7,951 nt of DNA from Candidatus Brocadiaceae bacterium (GTDB lineage Bacteria > Planctomycetota > Brocadiia > SM23-32). Location: positions 1-7,951 of the forward strand of contig PUNP01001023.1 of assembly GCA_003551785.1 (NCBI GenBank). The letters run 5' to 3'. Positions 1-6,479 of this stretch are shown piece by piece; position 1 is the first letter of the stretch, and each line of letters opens with the position of its first letter. The notes below the pieces were generated by a model. It did no database searches. It saw only the letters and a list, made by a program, of their open reading frames with translations, and was not told the origin of the DNA. Position numbers and translations under genes: made by a program.

Positions 1-1672
1 CCTCACTTTCCAACCATCCCCTTCGGGCGGCAGCCACCCCGTATTTTATTAATTCCAATTGCCGGGCATTATGCGCATCGCTGCCAATAGCCACCTTTAC
101 TCCTGCACTTTTCGCCTCTCTGCACGCGATATCATTGATGTCAAGCCGTACCGGATGCGCATTCAGTTCTAAAGCGGTAGAGCACTCAGCGCAAGTTTCG
201 ATAATCTTAGACACTCTCACAGGATACGCTTCACGGCTGTTGAGCATTCGACCTGTAAGATGCCCAATACAATCAACATGCTGGTTGCGTATCGCAGCGA
301 TTATCCGTTCGGTCATTTCATCTTCAGTCATAGAAAAATGGTCATGTATCGAAGCAATAACCCAATCAAGCTCCTTCAGCACGGAATCGGCATAATCTAA
401 ATCACCATTTTTCAAAATATCCACCTCTGTGCCTTTCAAGACGATGAAATTGCCGATTTTGTCATTAACCGCATCAATTTCTTCATTTTTGCGCCGCAGA
501 GTATCTTCATCCAGCCCCTCTGCAACGGTAAGGTTTTGGCTGTGATCGGTAAGAGCCAGGTATTGATATCCCAGACCTTTGGCGGCATACGCCATCTCTT
601 CAACAGTCATATCACCATCGGAAAACGTGCAATGAGAATGCAGTTCACCTTTAATATCACTTAAATTCAGCAAATCAGGCAACGCCCCCTTTTGCGCCGC
701 CTCGATCTCTCCACGATCCTCTCTTAACTCCGGCGGTATCATCGGCAGCCCTAAAGAGGCATATATCCCCTTTTCGCTTTCACCAGCAACTTTTTCATCA
801 CCAGAAAAAACACCATATTCATTAATTTTATGCCCCTTGGCGGAAGCCTTTCCCCGCAGTTTTACATTATGTGCTTTTGAACCGGTAAAATACTGCAATG
901 CAGCACCAAAGCTAGCCTTTTCAACAACTCTCAAATCAACCTGCATCCCATCATCAGTGCGAATACTTGCCTTAGTTTCACCGGCTGCAATTATTTCGGA
1001 GACGATATCCAGATGGATAAACTCTTTAATCAGTTCATGATCTTTATACTTACCCGCCTCATCAACACCGGCAAGTATATCGATATCTCCGATTGTCTCA
1101 CGCATTCTACGTAATGAACCGGCTATTTCAATTTGCCGGCAGCCGGTTACAGCAACGAGTTCATCCACGATATTCTGTGCGGTAGGAAGGGCTTTCCCCA
1201 GTAAAATTCTCCCTTCATAAGATTTCACGAAAGTAATCCCCTTCTTCATTTTACCTATCTTTTTACGGCCGATCCCATCCATACCTTCAAGCCGTCCGGC
1301 ATCAATAGCCTCCTCGAGTTCATGAATAGATGTTACTCCCTTCTCATTCATCAACTTTGCTGCCGTTCTGGGCCCGACATCCGGGATTTTGGTAAGTTCT
1401 AACGCTGAAAGCGGGAACCCTTTGATGAGCTCATCATACGCTGAAATTACCCCTTCCTCTAAATATTCATAGATTTTTTGAGCACTGCTTTTACCCACGC
1501 CGGGTAAACTTTCCACAGACTTTGATTTTGCTATTTTTTCGATATCCTCGCCCAATCCTCTGAGGGTTTCGGCTACATTTCTATATGATCTGACCCTGAA
1601 GGCATTTTCACCTTTAATCTCCATTATATCAGCCATCTCATCAAACTTTCCTGCTATTTCCTTGTTTTTCAT
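1..1672 (-). CDS. polX: DNA polymerase X family protein with PHP domain, missing only its extreme C-terminus
   Basis: Family X DNA polymerase with a C-terminal PHP phosphoesterase, a cytoplasmic enzyme for gap-filling base-excision repair; in bacterial homologues the PHP part gives 3'-5' exonuclease activity. The 557 codons in the window read in order: an N-terminal 8-kDa-type region (about 1-90) with a helix-hairpin-helix (LPGVGKSSA, 56-64), a second HhH (IPDVGPRTA, 96-104), and a third (MDGIGRKKIG, 131-140). The polymerase palm follows, with GSLRR at 185-189 and the metal-binding aspartates D196 and D198 (GDIDIL) and D246 (QVDLRV), then GSKAHN (264-269). The PHP domain carries HSHCTFSDG (345-353), TDH (375-377), GTE (414-416), the histidine of ASIHDHF (443), GHLTGR (469-474) and SDAH (531-534). 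All expected motifs are present. The ATG at 1672 has GGAG/GAGAG upstream. Homologues are about 570 residues, so roughly a dozen are lost past position 1. It is divergent from the tRNA gene. Confidence 0.96.
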   Translation of the reverse strand, partial: MKNKEIAGKFDEMADIMEIKGENAFRVRSYRNVAETLRGLGEDIEKIAKSKSVESLPGVGKSSAQKIYEYLEEGVISAYDELIKGFPLSALELTKIPDVGPRTAAKLMNEKGVTSIHELEEAIDAGRLEGMDGIGRKKIGKMKKGITFVKSYEGRILLGKALPTAQNIVDELVAVTGCRQIEIAGSLRRMRETIGDIDILAGVDEAGKYKDHELIKEFIHLDIVSEIIAAGETKASIRTDDGMQVDLRVVEKASFGAALQYFTGSKAHNVKLRGKASAKGHKINEYGVFSGDEKVAGESEKGIYASLGLPMIPPELREDRGEIEAAQKGALPDLLNLSDIKGELHSHCTFSDGDMTVEEMAYAAKGLGYQYLALTDHSQNLTVAEGLDEDTLRRKNEEIDAVNDKIGNFIVLKGTEVDILKNGDLDYADSVLKELDWVIASIHDHFSMTEDEMTERIIAAIRNQHVDCIGHLTGRMLNSREAYPVRVSKIIETCAECSTALELNAHPVRLDINDIACREAKSAGVKVAIGSDAHNARQLELIKYGVAAARRGWLESE

Positions 1673-1701
1673 AAACCTACACTCTCCAGTCATCCATTCA
1701 C

Positions 1702-1730
1702 TTGACGGAAATATTATTTTCGATTAAACT
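1702..1730 (+). promoter_or_regulatory. Probable housekeeping promoter of the tRNA-Ala gene
   Basis: A -35 box TTGACG (1702-1707; five of six match TTGACA), a 17-bp spacer and a -10 box TAAACT (1725-1730; four of six match TATAAT) lie just upstream of the tRNA. Transcription would start near 1737, leaving a leader of about 8 bases before mature position 1 of the tRNA. The assignment rests on motif match and position only. Confidence 0.55.
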
Positions 1731-1744
1731 TACATAAGTCAACG

Positions 1745-1820
<76 letters not shown>

Positions 1821-1844
1821 TTACAACGTTCTGGTAACCGTTTG

Positions 1845-1888
1845 AATCGCAGGCAGTTTCGGCTATTCCGCCATTGTCTGCGATTTTT
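1845..1888 (+). terminator. Rho-independent terminator of the tRNA gene
   Basis: AATCGCAGGCA (1845-1855) pairs with TGTCTGCGATT (1875-1885) in an 11-bp stem with one G-U pair. A 19-base loop separates the arms, and a T run overlaps the end of the stem (1884-1888). It lies 24 bases after the tRNA CCA. The loop is somewhat long and the T run short, but position and stem quality support the call. Confidence 0.75.
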
Positions 1889-2074
1889 CATTTTGCATAA
1901 ATAACGCATTTTTTGGCCTGGATTATATTTTGAAACATCTGTAATTTATCACTGTGAGCCAACCTGACAACCAAACGTGTTTTTGTCTTTCTTCGCTTCT
2001 CCAGGTAAAAATTGCAAGTAAAGGCATTTTGCCAATAAGGCACAAACAAACCCTCCCAACTATAATAGTAAATA
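1889..2074. other. Intergenic stretch with no recognised gene
   Basis: No open frame with recognisable coding character and no RNA gene is visible on either strand. The only notable items are a TATAAT hexamer at 2061-2066 without a matching -35 box and a minor GGCA/TGCC hairpin at 2023-2033. It lies between the tRNA terminator and the inverted-repeat element. Confidence 0.5.
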
Positions 2075-2257
2075 TTCAGTGAACTGCGTTTACGTTATCA
2101 CCAGCGTACCCTGTGCCGGTGAAAACTGATCCAGAGCTACTTGATGATTTCTCACACTGTAACCGTATCTCCGCATAGCGTATTTTTACGCCCGCCATAG
2201 CAGATAATCATCATTCCCCCAACACAGGGCACGGTGGTGATTTTGCTGTTCACTGAG
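2075..2257. mobile_element. Imperfect inverted-repeat element, probable IS remnant or MITE
   Basis: The two ends are inverted versions of each other in three blocks in the same order: TCAGTGAAC (2076-2084) with GTTCACTGA (2248-2256), ATCACCA (2097-2103) with TGGTGAT (2235-2241), and CCCTGTG (2109-2115) with CACAGGG (2223-2229). The left arm has about seven extra bases between blocks one and two. The element is about 183 bp and has no transposase. On the minus strand a GTG-initiated frame of 33 codons (2253 to 2152) nearly fills it, with CYGGRKNTLCGDTV near its end. I cannot tell whether that is a transposase tail or chance. The repeated GTGAAAACTGATCC-like motif inside the left end recalls the multiple terminal repeats of IS21-family elements, which is only a guess. 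Confidence 0.5.
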
Positions 2258-2367
2258 GACTTCCCTTACATAATATTATACAATATTGCGTACAGTTTCG
2301 CACTTCTACAGAGTAAAAGAAACACCAAGCTTGAAAAAAAAGAATTTTCTGGGAAAATATCAATTCT
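2258..2367. other. AT-rich leader upstream of the methyltransferase gene
   Basis: This stretch presumably holds the promoter of the methyltransferase-sigma operon, but no -35/-10 pair of good quality stands out. A palindromic pair AATATT-N4-AATATT lies at 2272-2287 and could be an operator or simply AT-rich DNA. The bases just before the ATG at 2368 lack a strong Shine-Dalgarno site (a CTGGGA-like match only). Confidence 0.3.
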
Positions 2368-3111
2368 ATGAACAAAGCTTTAAACGACTTCAACATGATT
2401 GCCAAATTTTATGACGAGCTTGTGGACTGGGCACCCTATGAACTTTGGGTAAACTCACTGCTGCAGGATTTAGAACGCTTTGGGCTTGAAAAAGGCGACA
2501 AAATACTTGATCTGGCGTGCGGCAGCGGGCTGTCTACTATACCGATGGCCGAAAATGGTTATAACGTGACCGGTGTGGACATATCGGAGGCGATGTTGAC
2601 CAGAGCAAACGAGAAACTTAACAGCACTGCCGGCCTTAAGATAATTTTCGAAAAAAAAGATTTACTGCACCTGAATTATGACGAATTATTCGATGCAGCT
2701 GTTTGCATGCACAGTGGTCTTGATTACATCCTTAATCTGGATGATTTGCAGGTTGCTTTTGATAATGTCAGGCAAATCTTGCGCCCGGGCGGGCTATTTG
2801 CGTTCGATAAGTGTATCGATGAACCGAATTTTTACAAATCCCCACAGAGTGACAGACGCAGCATCCATAACGGAGAAGCAATTTTTGAATACAGCTGGGA
2901 TAAAAAAAAGAAAATATTTAAGCAAGATTGTTTGATCCGTTTTGATACTGAAATCGGTGTTAAAAAAGAGACCAGGATGATTCAGAAAATGCTTGCCGTA
3001 CCTTTGGAAAAACTTCTCGATATGGTTGAAAAGGCAGGGTTTAAGACCATTCGACCAACGCAAATATTTACAGTAGCTGACCCCGGTATGGGCATATTCA
3101 GGGCTGTATAA
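2368..3111 (+). CDS. Class I SAM-dependent methyltransferase
   Basis: Soluble cytoplasmic methyltransferase of 247 residues with the Rossmann-like class I fold. Motif I is ILDLACGSG (46-54), the glycine-rich loop that holds S-adenosylmethionine. The acidic residue ending strand beta-2 is D71 in VTGVDIS, which would bind the ribose hydroxyls. A strand-4 region follows near 109-116 (DAAVCMHS), and the post-motif LRPGGLFAFD is at 138-147. The opening FNMIAKFYDELVDW matches the short N-terminal helix usual in the UbiE/YodH-like Methyltransf_25 group. The substrate cannot be read from the sequence. ATG at 2368 is used here; the in-frame ATG at 2395 is a possible alternative and neither has a strong ribosome site. 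The sigma factor gene begins 24 bases after its stop, on the same strand, so co-transcription is likely, although the functional link to the stress module is unknown. Confidence 0.88.
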   Translation: MNKALNDFNMIAKFYDELVDWAPYELWVNSLLQDLERFGLEKGDKILDLACGSGLSTIPMAENGYNVTGVDISEAMLTRANEKLNSTAGLKIIFEKKDLLHLNYDELFDAAVCMHSGLDYILNLDDLQVAFDNVRQILRPGGLFAFDKCIDEPNFYKSPQSDRRSIHNGEAIFEYSWDKKKKIFKQDCLIRFDTEIGVKKETRMIQKMLAVPLEKLLDMVEKAGFKTIRPTQIFTVADPGMGIFRAV

Positions 3112-3135
3112 TACAATCTAAGCATCGGAGCGGTT

Positions 3136-3669
3136 ATGAGCACTGATGATACTAAACTTATGTCAAGGGTGGCTGGTGGTGACCTGGATGCTTTCGATCA
3201 GTTGGTCGAACGTTACCAACACGCAGCCGTCAATATAGCATACAGAATGCTTTCCGACGAGCATGCTGCGGCAGATGCCGTGCAAGAGGCTTTTTTGCGC
3301 GTATTGGATAAATCGAAGGATTATAAGCCTACTGCCAAATTCTCGACTTTTTTCTACAGCATCCTGAGAAATATTTGCATAGATTATTATCGAAAAAAAA
3401 AGCCCGATTATTTGCCAGATTTTGAATACCATGAGAAAAATTCTGAATTGCCCGTCGATGGGATAATCAGAAAAGAAAAAGAAAATCAAATTCATAAAGC
3501 AATATCTGAATTGCCGGAACGACAAAAAACAGCACTGCTGCTTAAACATTTTGAAGAAATGAGCTACAAGGATATCGCTGAAATAATGGATTGCAGCGAA
3601 TCAGCCGTCGATTCACTATTGATCAGAGCAAGGCGAAAATTGGAAACACTTTTATCCAACATCGCCTGA
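3136..3669 (+). CDS. ECF-type RNA polymerase sigma factor (sigma-70 family)
   Basis: A group IV (extracytoplasmic function) sigma factor of 177 residues that would direct RNA polymerase to a stress regulon. Region 2 fills about residues 10-90, with DAFDQLVERYQ (18-28), the region 2.2 core DAVQEAFLRV (47-56) and the region 2.3/2.4 stretch FSTFFYSILRNICIDYYRKKK. Region 4 runs about 122-173: ISELPERQKTALLL, then the helix-turn-helix YKDIAEIMDCSESAVDSLLIRARRKL. There is no region 3, and the size is as expected for the group. GGAG at 3127-3130 sits 5 bases before the ATG. A membrane anti-sigma factor follows directly, the usual arrangement for this class. Release from that protein upon an envelope signal is the likely mode of control. 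Confidence 0.93.
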   Translation: MSTDDTKLMSRVAGGDLDAFDQLVERYQHAAVNIAYRMLSDEHAAADAVQEAFLRVLDKSKDYKPTAKFSTFFYSILRNICIDYYRKKKPDYLPDFEYHEKNSELPVDGIIRKEKENQIHKAISELPERQKTALLLKHFEEMSYKDIAEIMDCSESAVDSLLIRARRKLETLLSNIA

Positions 3670-3694
3670 TGCAAAAAAAAATGTTGGCAACTCA

Positions 3695-3723
3695 GGAAAT
3701 CAGCAAACAACGTATTTCGTAAT
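3695..3723 (+). promoter_or_regulatory. Tentative ECF-type promoter ahead of the anti-sigma gene
   Basis: GGAAAT (3695-3700), 17 bases, then CGTAAT (3718-3723) resembles the general ECF pattern of a GGAAC-like -35 box and a CGT-containing -10 box. It lies in the 111-base gap between the sigma and anti-sigma genes, which is unusually wide for such a pair. If real it would let the sigma factor raise its own inhibitor and the tethered partner. The match is weak and not unique in such AT-rich DNA. Confidence 0.2.
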
Positions 3724-3769
3724 TGAAAAGCTTGCACAGGAAAAACGACGCCCATTCGTTTAAATTATT

Positions 3770-3775
3770 GGGTGA
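3770..3775 (+). promoter_or_regulatory. Ribosome binding site that fixes the anti-sigma start at 3781
   Basis: GGGTGA lies 5 bases before the ATG at 3781. The alternative GTG start at 3772 overlaps this site and has no Shine-Dalgarno match of its own, so the ATG is preferred. Confidence 0.6.
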
Positions 3776-3780
3776 AAGAT

Positions 3781-4260
3781 ATGGAATGTAAAAAAACAAA
3801 AAAGAAATTGAATAGATATATGGATGGTGAGTTGGCAGGTGAGGAACTCATTCAGGTGGAGAAACACTTAGAAGATTGTACGGAGTGTAAGGCCCATCTA
3901 GAAAAACTGCATTCTGCTAACAACCTATTACACAAGTTACATCATATTAACCCTCCCGCAGATTTTCTCAATACAGTTCATAAAGTCGCTCATCAGCGTG
4001 TAGTTGATACCGATAAAAGCAATATATTGGATATCAGGCCCAAAGATATACGATTATTCACAAAAACGGCGGCTTCAATAGCTATAGCGTTAGGCATGCT
4101 GGCGGGAGGACTTATGGGACACACGGTTTACAGACACCATTTGGATGATCTGGATATCGAGTCTTATGAAGAATTATTATTCAGTGACCGATATTTGCCC
4201 GACTATACGTCTTTTGAAATGCTGGATTCCTATTTAGCGATACTGGACAACGGAGATTGA
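3781..4260 (+). CDS. Membrane-bound anti-sigma factor with ZAS zinc finger
   Basis: Single-pass membrane protein (159 residues from the ATG at 3781) that should bind and hold the ECF sigma factor encoded just upstream. The cytoplasmic N-terminus is a classic zf-HC2/ZAS domain: C3, then YMDGEL (13-18), then H29-x3-C33-x2-C36 in VEKHLEDCTEC, giving the full Cys plus His-x3-Cys-x2-Cys zinc set. A linker (about 45-92) leads to one membrane helix at about 97-116 (TAASIAIALGMLAGGLMG). The outside tail (117-159) is short, acidic and rich in D, E and Y, with no recognisable sensor domain; sensing may be supplied by the next gene product. A frame extension to GTG at 3772 exists but lacks a ribosome site. 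Its stop is one base before the next ATG, so the two genes are probably translationally coupled. Confidence 0.88.
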   Translation: MECKKTKKKLNRYMDGELAGEELIQVEKHLEDCTECKAHLEKLHSANNLLHKLHHINPPADFLNTVHKVAHQRVVDTDKSNILDIRPKDIRLFTKTAASIAIALGMLAGGLMGHTVYRHHLDDLDIESYEELLFSDRYLPDYTSFEMLDSYLAILDNGD

Positions 4261-4261
4261 T

Positions 4262-4780
4262 ATGATAACATCGAAAAAAATATTAGTCATAGTGATTTTA
4301 GCTTTCTCCCTCACTTTGAATGTCGCTTTTGTGGCTGTTACCGGTTATTATAAATTGGGGAATCAGCAGAGCGAATTACCCGCAAACGACGATGAGGCGC
4401 GTTCGGAAAGGCAAAGGATGCGGGGAGAACGGATGCAAGACCTTAATTTAACTGAAGAGCAGAAAAAACAATTGCGTGAAAAAGGCCGACATTTGCGCCG
4501 CAATATAGTGGATCATCGCAGGCAAACATCACGTGTTCAACAGCGCTTTATCGAGTTGTTGACGGATTCAGAAACGGATGAGGAGGAGTTAAAAGCGATT
4601 GTGTCGGAATTACAAGAAGAACGCGCTGAAATTCACCAGTACATGCTGGAGCATCTGATAGAACTGCGTGAAGTACTTGATGAGGAACAACTGGCGGCAA
4701 TGGCTGAAATGTTCATATCAAGATATAACAGAGGTATAAATGGGCGGGAGCGCGGCAACAAGGAAGACATCAATGAGTGA
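4262..4780 (+). CDS. Membrane-tethered Spy/CpxP-like (metal-resistance family) helical protein
   Basis: A 172-residue protein with an uncleaved-looking N-terminal membrane helix (about 7-30, no obvious signal peptidase site and no lipobox cysteine) and an all-helical, highly charged exported domain. The family sign is the LTxxQ motif LNLTEEQ (61-67), matched by a second, variant copy LDEEQLAAM (139-147) after a long helical hairpin. This is the layout of Spy/CpxP chaperones and of the CnrX/ZraP/Metal_resist group, which act outside the inner membrane as stress or metal sensors. Histidines H77, H85, H125 and H131 fall on the two long helices and could bind metal; there are no cysteines. Its gene starts one base after the anti-sigma stop, with GGAG at 4252-4255 inside the end of that gene. 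By analogy with the CnrYXH system it may set anti-sigma activity; that role is inferred. Confidence 0.78.
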   Translation: MITSKKILVIVILAFSLTLNVAFVAVTGYYKLGNQQSELPANDDEARSERQRMRGERMQDLNLTEEQKKQLREKGRHLRRNIVDHRRQTSRVQQRFIELLTDSETDEEELKAIVSELQEERAEIHQYMLEHLIELREVLDEEQLAAMAEMFISRYNRGINGRERGNKEDINE

Positions 4781-4821
4781 GAACATATATTTTCAGTTTC
4801 TCCCCTCCCGATTCTTGCAGG

Positions 4822-5661
4822 TTATGTGTGAGGAATGTGCCGTTTGCGTGAGGCCCAAAGCAGGAGGTCTCGTATATCTTCGGTTGTTTTAACCCTCATC
4901 CATTCCTGGTAAAAGCCCTCTATTTGCACAATTTGTGCGATAGCGGCAAGCGAACGGAGATAGAAATGCCATTGGTCGCAAGTGCCGCCGAGGATGAAGA
5001 TGCATTTAACATTCGGGCATTCATCCGAAAACCAAACCCCTTCCAGAGCTCTTATGACGATCGCCCCAAAAGCTCCTTCACCATCAACAACGATGTGAGG
5101 GATGGCGAAATTGGGTTCTAGGGCGGTAGCGGCCTCCTGTTCACGCTCTATGAGCTTCTTTTTAACCTCACTCGCTTCGATGTGGAGTTGATCACTAAGG
5201 TCGTCAGCTATGAGTTCAAAGAGGCTTTCACAGTGCATATGCTCCTCAAATTCGAGGATCGGACAGGCTTCCAGCATATGATCAAAGCGGTCTTTCTCGA
5301 ATTCATCCGTTTCACGAACTCTGTCCCACAATTCAGACTCAATTCTCCTGCCGAGCAATCCTTTTGCCGTGATCCTTTCCACACGAATTCCCGAGCTATG
5401 CGCACCACGAGCTATAGCATGAGCGGCCGTAGGATTGGTCACCAGCACAAAAAACATACAAAGCATAGCTTTGGCGGCGATTGAACTGAACCCAAAAAAA
5501 ACGGCTATGCCAAGGAGTATGAAACATGTACCCACGGTTACAGCTTTGGTAGATGTCTGCAACCGAGTGTAAATATCCGGCATACGAATTAACCCTATAC
5601 ACGCAAATAAGTCATAAACAACCCCTATACTGATCATAACTAAGCCAACATATTCATTCAT
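4822..5661 (-). CDS. mnhG: MnhG/MrpG antiporter subunit fused to a PTS EIIA type-2 domain
   Basis: A 279-residue two-part protein. Residues 1-95 are a complete MnhG/PhaG subunit of the Mrp cation/proton antiporter: three membrane helices (about 4-25, 40-57, 61-80), with the family patterns GLIRMPDIYTRLQ (23-35), KAVTVG (39-44) and VLVTNPTAAHAIARGA (72-87). Usual MnhG proteins stop at about 100-130 residues. The extra soluble part (about 130-270) reads as a fructose/mannitol-type PTS EIIA domain: NFAIPHIVV with the phospho-acceptor candidate H189, GVWFSDECPNVKCIFILGG (208-226), then H232 in WHFYLRSLAAIAQ, where the family has a conserved second histidine, and a closing TTEDIRDLLL (259-268). 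The ATG at 5661 has a strong GGAGAAGGAG site within the end of mnhF, and the genes overlap by 8 bases. The domain could let PTS phosphorylation control the antiporter; this is inference. Confidence 0.87.
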   Translation of the reverse strand: MNEYVGLVMISIGVVYDLFACIGLIRMPDIYTRLQTSTKAVTVGTCFILLGIAVFFGFSSIAAKAMLCMFFVLVTNPTAAHAIARGAHSSGIRVERITAKGLLGRRIESELWDRVRETDEFEKDRFDHMLEACPILEFEEHMHCESLFELIADDLSDQLHIEASEVKKKLIEREQEAATALEPNFAIPHIVVDGEGAFGAIVIRALEGVWFSDECPNVKCIFILGGTCDQWHFYLRSLAAIAQIVQIEGFYQEWMRVKTTEDIRDLLLWASRKRHIPHT

Positions 5662-5920
5662 CGAACTCCTTCTCCTCGAGATATTTAGCTAATGCCAGCG
5701 TGCCTATAAAACTCAGGAGCGCCCAGGCTAGCGCAACGCCCATATAAAAATCCTCACCGGTCAATATACTTAAAAGCGCGCAAAAGCCTACCAGGTTGAT
5801 GCCTAAAATGTCGATAGCGACCGTTCTGTCGGGAGCAGTCGGCCCGCGGGCAAGTCTGTAAAGACATAAATAACTGCCGATAATCAACAAAATAAGCAAA
5901 ACCAGTATCACTGTCACCAT
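5654..5920 (-). CDS. mnhF: Monovalent cation/proton antiporter subunit MnhF/MrpF
   Basis: Small three-helix integral membrane subunit (88 residues, a normal length) of the multi-subunit Mrp/Mnh/Pha antiporter, which exchanges Na+ or K+ for protons across the cytoplasmic membrane. Helix one spans about 4-21. The signature RLARGPTAPDRTVAIDILG (22-40) follows, with the conserved GP-x3-DR-x3-D pattern. Two more helices lie at about 38-52 and 58-78. The gene starts 6 bases after the mnhE stop. The ribosome site is weak and overlaps that stop (GAGTAA), which suggests translational coupling. Confidence 0.93.
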   Translation of the reverse strand: MVTVILVLLILLIIGSYLCLYRLARGPTAPDRTVAIDILGINLVGFCALLSILTGEDFYMGVALAWALLSFIGTLALAKYLEEKEFDE

Positions 5921-5926
5921 ATTATA

Positions 5927-6439
5927 TTACTCGAAAATTTTTTTGATTAAAGGCTCAAACATACCGGCAATCATCCGCCCTGCCTCTTCCTCATCCGTCG
6001 TTTTAACATCTATCCAGTGCACATATAAAACCCCTTCTTCGGTAGCTTCAATAGTGAGGGTTCCCGGAGTCAGGGTGATACAGTTGGCGAGCATAACCAG
6101 CGCAGCACGGCTCTTGAGGCTGGTTCGAATCCTCACTACACCGGGCTTGATAGGCATTTTTGGATGCAGAAGTAAGCGCGTCACCTGCAAATTTGCTTTG
6201 AGACAATAATACACAAAGAGGGGAATAAAGGCAAAAAAATAAAGCCACCGAACAGGATTAAGAACCTTCCCGGGTTGCTCAGCAAAACCTTCACCGAAAA
6301 CAATAGCGGCAAGTAAAGCGACAAAAAGGCCTGCCGACATCCCCTGGAAATCCACCCCAAATACTCCTGGATTGAAAACCCAGGCAAACATACACCAGGC
6401 AATATAGGAAATGACAAAAACTTCTATTCGACTTTTCAT
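5927..6439 (-). CDS. mnhE: Monovalent cation/proton antiporter subunit MnhE/MrpE
   Basis: Subunit E of the Mrp/Mnh antiporter, 170 residues as is normal for the family. Hydrophobic segments lie at about 7-23, 33-49 and 64-82. The cytoplasmic C-terminal domain carries the family hallmark SRAALVMLANCITLTPGTLT (110-129), followed by LYVHWIDV. It is the first gene of an E-F-G operon. The ATG at 6439 has TGAGGC (6443-6448) upstream. In full mrp operons this subunit is encoded after the large subunits A-D, but here a repeat element and a divergent gene lie directly upstream. The subunits it would partner must be encoded elsewhere. Confidence 0.94.
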   Translation of the reverse strand: MKSRIEVFVISYIAWCMFAWVFNPGVFGVDFQGMSAGLFVALLAAIVFGEGFAEQPGKVLNPVRWLYFFAFIPLFVYYCLKANLQVTRLLLHPKMPIKPGVVRIRTSLKSRAALVMLANCITLTPGTLTIEATEEGVLYVHWIDVKTTDEEEAGRMIAGMFEPLIKKIFE

Positions 6440-6479
6440 TTAGCCTCACGTAAAAACTAACACTTAATTTGCTGACTAA

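Noticed and set aside
135..1040. Two plus-strand frames of 86 and 67 codons inside the polX region
   Set aside because: They are antisense to an intact PolX reading frame with all catalytic motifs, and show no family features.
2794..3549. Minus-strand frames opposite the methyltransferase and sigma genes
   Set aside because: They are antisense shadows of two well-supported genes, with no ribosome sites and no family features.
3772..3780. GTG start three codons upstream for the anti-sigma gene
   Set aside because: It has no Shine-Dalgarno site of its own and overlaps the GGGTGA site that serves the ATG at 3781.
4781..4821. A bidirectional terminator between the convergent Spy-like and mnhG genes
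   Set aside because: No stem with a T run can be found in this short gap. The two genes end 41 bases apart without a visible intrinsic terminator.
4924..5602. Several frames of 65-100 codons on both strands across mnhG
   Set aside because: They overlap the fused MnhG-EIIA gene, whose two domains are both recognisable in one continuous frame. The length of that gene is not explained by a frameshift.
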